Assembly (NCBI RefSeq): GCF_049243985.1
Contig: NC_135369.1
Location: forward strand, 25,652,765 to 25,716,764
Source: Paroedura picta
Taxonomy: Eukaryota; Chordata; Lepidosauria; Squamata; Gekkonidae
DNA: 64,000 nt
Reading direction: 5' to 3'
A model generated the notes under the pieces. The model did no database searches. It was not told where the DNA came from and saw only the letters and a program-made list of their open reading frames with translations. The stretch's first letter is position 1. Each line of letters starts with the position of its first letter. This document shows, in pieces, positions 59,930 to 64,000 of this stretch. The position numbers and the translations under genes are program-made.

Positions 59930-60714
59930 ACTGTCAATTAAATTGGGTTTCCTACTCCTTCGCTGTCTGCAGAGCTGGATTAAGTTCCCATGCAATAACA
60001 CTGAGCACTGACCATTTGCATTTCCTCTGAGCACTGACAATTTGCATTATCATTGTTATGCCACCCACCTAGAAACCACCCCAACCAACTAACCAACTTC
60101 AAAAAAAGGCTCTCCTTATGTTAAAAAAAATCCTAATTGTTTTAACGTGGTGGGGGGGCGGGTCTCTCTTCGGAGGAAGGCAGCAAAAAGAGCTTGGCAA
60201 AAGAGATCCGACGGGAAGGTGGGGGGGGGGGTAAAGATTAAAATCCTTGCAAGAGCAGTTTTTCTAAGGCAGCCGCTGTGCGCTGCAGACCCTGCGCTGC
60301 TTTGTAAACCTCATTTTCCTGTTGCTACTCTAAGCTCAAGCCAACTAACCAACTTAAGAAAAAAGGCTCTCCTAACGTAAAAAAAAAAATCCTAGCTTGT
60401 TTTTAACCTCGATCAGGCAGCCGCTGGCTTTCCACAGGCACACTCGTTATCCCTCCAATCACGCCAGAGACAGAGGAAGAATGAAGAGACGGAGAAAAGG
60501 CGGGACTCAGAGATTGCAGCTCAAATTTCACACATGCGCACCGCAGGGAGTCGGCTGCTGACAGGCGGCTGGAGGGAAAAACACCCGGCGGGCCAGATAA
60601 AAATCGTCCGGGGGCCGGATTTGGCCCGCGGGCCGTAGTTTGAGGACCCCTGACCTAGAACATAGGAATAAGTATAGTAAAACAACTTCAAATAATATAA
60701 CACTAAAACACAAC

Positions 60715-60760
60715 AGAATATGAGTCCAATAGCACCTTTAAGACAAACTGACTATTTCTG
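60715..60760 (+). repeat. TAGCACCTT-family fragment
   Basis: GAATATGAGTCCAATAGCAC followed by CTTTAAGACAAACTG. Confidence 0.6.
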
Positions 60761-60763
60761 TAC

Positions 60764-60962
60764 ATTATGCCATCTTGGTGTAATGGTTAAGCGTAGCAGC
60801 CTCTAATCTGGAAATCTAGGTTTGATTCCCCGCTCCTCCAATGCAACCAGCTGGGTGATCTTGAGCTAGTCATAGTCCTGTTAGAACTGTTCTCTCAGAG
60901 CAGTTCTGTCAGAGCTCTCTCAGCCCCACTTACCTCATAGGGTGTCTGGGGTGGGGAGAAGA
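60764..60962 (+). repeat. tRNA-derived SINE, tail truncated
   Basis: CTTGGTGTAATGGTTAAGCG head, B-box-like GGTTTGATTCC, ending at GGTGTCTGGGGTGGGGAGAA. Confidence 0.9.
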
Positions 60963-62130
60963 TGCTGGTAGACCCAAGGTTTGATTCAGGATAAGGCCAC
61001 TTCGTATGTTCTGTAAGAAAGTTCACCTCCACAACTGAGCTTTTCACAGGGAACCCCTGGTAGGTTACTGTGAAAACTCTGGTTCCCTAGAACACAATTT
61101 GTAGATTTGTAGGGAACCGTCTTCTTATAGGAGGTTCAGCTAATCAGGAAGGAAACCCCCTTGGGGAATGAGAACAGCAGAGCTTTGGTTAATGTTTGTT
61201 AATTTTTTATTTCACTCTTCTTTGAAAATCTCACAAACACAGATGGTGATGGTTTTAAACCTTGTGATTGCTTGTCTCCAGATACAAGTTAAGTTTCAGC
61301 ATAACCTACTTTGCAAGGATAAAATGGGTTGACCCCTATTACTGTCCCCCTGATATCCTAGACTGGGGTTCAGCATTATGGTGGTTAGGCCTGAGCCAAC
61401 TATTCATGTGAACACTCTGCAGAGTGCCAAAAGTTGCTTCTTGCAGTTTCCAGCACTCCTTGTGAAAATGTTTGAGTAAATTGCCCTCACTTGCCACTGC
61501 TCACGCTAAAACTCAGACCGTTAATGCGTTCGAGACATCCATTATTTTAGCCTCGCTTTGGATTTCCATTGGTTGCTGCAAGTTGACACTTTGCTTTCCA
61601 CATTTGGGCTTTCCTCTGCTCATTTTCCAGCCATATGAAATTTGCCATATGTTTTCCGCATTGAGAATTGGAAGGAGGCAGCTTCCCATGATGCTTTGCT
61701 CCCTGCGTGGTAATTCAGAGGGCAATTCAGGTCTGTGCCCGAAAGGGCAGATTTTAATGTGGAAACAGATGAAAAAGTCAGCCTTTTAAAAATGCAAATC
61801 GGAGCAATATTCCTAGTGTGGAAATGGTCTCAGTGGTGTCATTGTACTGCCAAATTTAATTGGTCATTTAGTGTCTTAATGTCATGATTTCTAAATGAAT
61901 AGAATGACTCATGAGAATAACCCTGGAAAAATGAAAGAAGGAGGCCGATGGGGAAATCAGTGGTGCTGAACAGGGATTTTGAGGGGGAGGGAGGGCAGGA
62001 TTATTCATAGAATTGACATCTTGAGGGAGCAATTTCAGACCCATCAAAATCACTAGTTTTGATGGGAAAATACTCATTGGGGATCTAATGATTGAAAGTC
62101 ATTACTGTGTTTATTGCAGTCACAGTCAGG
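60963..62130. other. no recognisable feature
   Basis: About 1.2 kb of unassigned sequence. Confidence 0.4.
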
Positions 62131-62556
62131 GATGCTCTAGGCCAGTGGTTCTCAACTTGGGGGTCAAATGACCCTTTCGCAGGGGTTGCAGCAGGGCAAG
62201 TAGCTTGGCCGGGGGGCACCATCCACAGGGTCGATCGAGATCAAACATTTGACTGTCAGGAGCAGCAGAAAAGAGTGGGACAAGAGGCAGAACTGAACCG
62301 AGAAACCCCGGGAAAACCCCCAATTTATATACAATCATGAACAATGGATCTTTACGACATTGTTCAGTTTTGGTTTAATTTCTGTGAAAGGACACTTGCA
62401 TAATTTTATGGTTGGGGGTCACCACAAGGAACTGTATTAAAGGGTCGCGGCATTAGGAAGGATGAGAACCACTGTTCTAGGCTGATCCTGCGTTGAGCAG
62501 GGGGGTTGGATTAGATGGCCTCTATGGACCCTTCTAATTCCGTGATTCTAGGATTC
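62131..62556 (+). mobile_element. CR1 LINE 3' end split by a SPIN-like element
   Basis: GATGCTCTAGGC (62131-62142) continues after the insertion as TGATCCTGCGTTGAGCAGG and GGTTGGATTAGATGGCCTCT to GTGATTCTAGGATTC. Confidence 0.85.
62143..62474. mobile_element. SPIN-like hAT MITE, 332 bp
   Basis: Ends CAGTGGTTCTCAAC and GAGAACCACTG; flanks CTCTAGGC and TTCTAGGC (7 of 8). The right 80 bp, with TTTTATGGTTGGGGGTCACC, GAACTGTATTAAAGGGTCGC and GGCATTAGGAAGG, agrees almost exactly with the SPIN (Space Invader) consensus as I remember it. The centre differs from the usual SPIN MITE. Confidence 0.88.
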
Positions 62557-62742
62557 TCTTTTTTTATACCATCTCACCTTTAAATGTTTTGTCCCCTCCA
62601 AATGTAAAGTGACTTTCTTCTTCTTGCATCCCAAGAAAATGGTTTTTGTTGGGGTCATATAGTGTTCATACAATATGGAATAAAAAAATGTCTGTCTGTC
62701 AACCTATTTATGATTTTGAACATGTGACACTATCAGCCAGTA

Positions 62743-62774
<32 letters not shown>
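62743..62774 (+). repeat. (TG)16 microsatellite
   Basis: Uninterrupted GT/TG repeat. Confidence 0.97.
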
Positions 62775-62776
<2 letters not shown>

Positions 62777-62800
62777 GAAGATAACCAGGTATAAATTTCC

Positions 62801-62880
62801 TTCCTTCCTTCCTTCCTTCCTTCCTTCCTTCCTTCCTTCCTTCCTTCCTTCCTTCCTTCCTTCCTTCCTTCCTTCCTTCC
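62801..62880 (+). repeat. (TTCC)20 microsatellite
   Basis: Eighty bases of perfect TTCC repeats. Confidence 0.97.
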
Positions 62881-62925
62881 TGTTGATACATCTGACCCTG
62901 CTACATAGTACTCATTGCCAAGCGG

Positions 62926-63173
62926 CAGCTTGGTGTAGTGGTTAAGAACAGTGGCTTCTAATATGGAGAGCTGAATTTGATTCCCTGCTCCTCCTTGGGG
63001 TCGTCACAGCCCTGATAGTGCTGTTCTCACAGAACAGTAATATCAGGGCTCTCTCAACCGCACCTACTTCACAGGGTATCTGTTGTGGGAAGAGGAAGGG
63101 AAGGCGATTGTAAGCTACTTTGAGACTCCTTTGGGCAGTAAAAAGTGGGATATAAAACCAACTCTTCTTCTAA
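62926..63173 (+). repeat. tRNA-derived SINE, full-length
   Basis: CTTGGTGTAGTGGTTAAGAA head and GAGACTCCTTTGGGCAGTAA tail ending in CTCTTCTTCT. Confidence 0.92.
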
Positions 63174-63755
63174 AAGTCACAATGGGTGGATTTTCAATGT
63201 CACAATGTACTGAAACCTGATATGTGTGGCAAAGCCTAATATGTGTGAAAATCCACATATTGTGCTTTCCAGACAAAATGCTTAACATGTGTTCTGGGAG
63301 GATTGCATGTAGCTTGTTTGCCCTGTACGCTCAGCCAAAATGTATCTGATGGAAAGAGTTATAGTGCTGTAGTTAAAAATGCCACAACCATGACTATCTG
63401 AGTTTTCATTGGAGGTTCTGTTGAGATGGTGCATTGGCTTCTTCTATGACTTCTGATCCTCAATGACTGCAGGGGCGTCTCTTTTTTCTGGGCTTCTGAC
63501 TGGCCTGGAATCTGTGAACATTCTCATACCCAGGAAGACGCCATCTTGAATGGTGAAGACTTTGTCTTTGCAGGTTTCATCTCCCTTATGTTGCTTCAGG
63601 TTCCTAGAGAGAAACAAAAGGGATCAAGGTTTAGGACTGATGCCATGGGTCTTTGAAAGAAAAAATAGATGGCAAATTTTCAAAAAGAGCCTCATGGGAG
63701 TGTCAGTGTCAAATCCTGATAACTCTCAGTTTATGAATACCTCGAAAATATTCTT
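63174..63755. other. no recognisable feature
   Basis: Unassigned sequence. Confidence 0.4.
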
Positions 63756-63862
63756 ATTTATTTCTTTGTTTGTTTGTTTATTTATTTATTTATTTATTTA
63801 TTTGTCATATTTTTAGGCCACTACTCCCAGCCAGCTGGCTCATGGCGGCTAACAACATAAAA
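63756..63862 (-). mobile_element. L2-type LINE tail
   Basis: A TTTA/TTTG repeat precedes TAGGCCACTACTCCCAGCCA and GCTGGCTCATGGCGGC, the reverse of an L2 3' end like that at 13.2 kb. Confidence 0.75.
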
Positions 63863-63867
63863 CGACA

Positions 63868-64000
63868 CAATAAAATCAGAGTCCGGTAGCACCTTTAAGA
63901 CCAACGAAGATTTATTCAGGGCGTGAGCTTTCGAGTGCAAGCACTCTTCCTCAGACACTCGAAAGTTCACGCCCTGAATAAAGCTTTGTTGGTCTTAAAG
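63868..64000. repeat. palindromic interspersed repeat (TAGCACCTT family), cut by the window end
   Basis: TAAGACCAACGAAGATTTAT and CAGGGCGTGAGCTTTCGAGT face ACTCGAAAGTTCACGCCCTG and AATAAAGCTTTGTTGGTCTT. The arms exceed 45 bp around CAAGCACTCTTCCTCAG. Confidence 0.88.

Larger units (their letters stand above)
58860..60652. mobile_element. hAT element (CAGGGGTCCTCAAAC ends), 1793 bp
   Basis: Ends CAGGGGTCCTCAAAC and GTTTGAGGACCCCTG are perfect inverted repeats. They are flanked by a perfect ACCTAGAA (58852-58859, 60653-60660). Sub-terminal GGGGGCCAGTTCACTGTCCC and GGGCCGGATTTGGCCCGCGG are typical of a widespread hAT/Charlie-like family. A SINE is inserted and no transposase is seen. Confidence 0.95.

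Overview
The window is vertebrate nuclear DNA, almost certainly from a squamate reptile (lizard or gecko grade). I infer this from the repeats: recent CR1 and L2 LINEs, tRNA-derived SINEs, SINEs with a 5S rRNA-like head and a BovB-like tail (Sauria and 5S-Sauria types), many hAT and Harbinger miniature elements, a SPIN-like hAT and a Helitron-like element. The species cannot be named from sequence alone.

Only one host protein-coding gene is supported. It is an SLC22 organic anion transporter of the OAT1/OAT3/OAT6 clade, on the minus strand, from the start codon at 56343 to the ninth coding exon at 37645. All nine exons have canonical GT-AG borders, and lengths and phases fit the SLC22 pattern (408, 104, 155, 169, 124, 116, 215, 109 and 204 nt). 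The short C-terminal exon was not found. Introns are packed with repeats, largest in introns 1, 3 and 4.

1-37.6 kb, downstream of the gene: no other host exon was recognised. It holds a 2.8 kb L2 LINE with an 836-codon open frame (13.15-15.95 kb), older L2 and CR1 pieces, SINEs, a GTTGCCAGC-ended MITE family, fold-back hAT MITEs, two long inverted repeats (1.6 and 8 kb), a Harbinger-type element (34.5 kb) and microsatellites.

37.6-56.3 kb, the SLC22 gene: intron 7 carries a fold-back hAT element whose centre holds a 60-bp copy of exon 8 with its splice acceptor. Intron 4 carries a CR1 with an intact 365-codon reverse transcriptase part. Intron 3 holds a second Harbinger copy and a SINE split by a hAT element. 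Introns 1 and 2 hold nested insertions, including hAT inside hAT with both 8-bp target duplications preserved.

56.3-64 kb, upstream of the gene: a possible HNF1/HNF4-type promoter stretch, a 1.48 kb Helitron-like element with five consecutive stem-loops and a long minisatellite, a 1.79 kb hAT element containing a SINE with three tandem tails, a SPIN-like hAT inserted in a CR1 tail, and microsatellites. No retroviral or other capsid-bearing element was recognised. One promoter-like stretch in intron 4 might be a solo LTR, but this is unproven.
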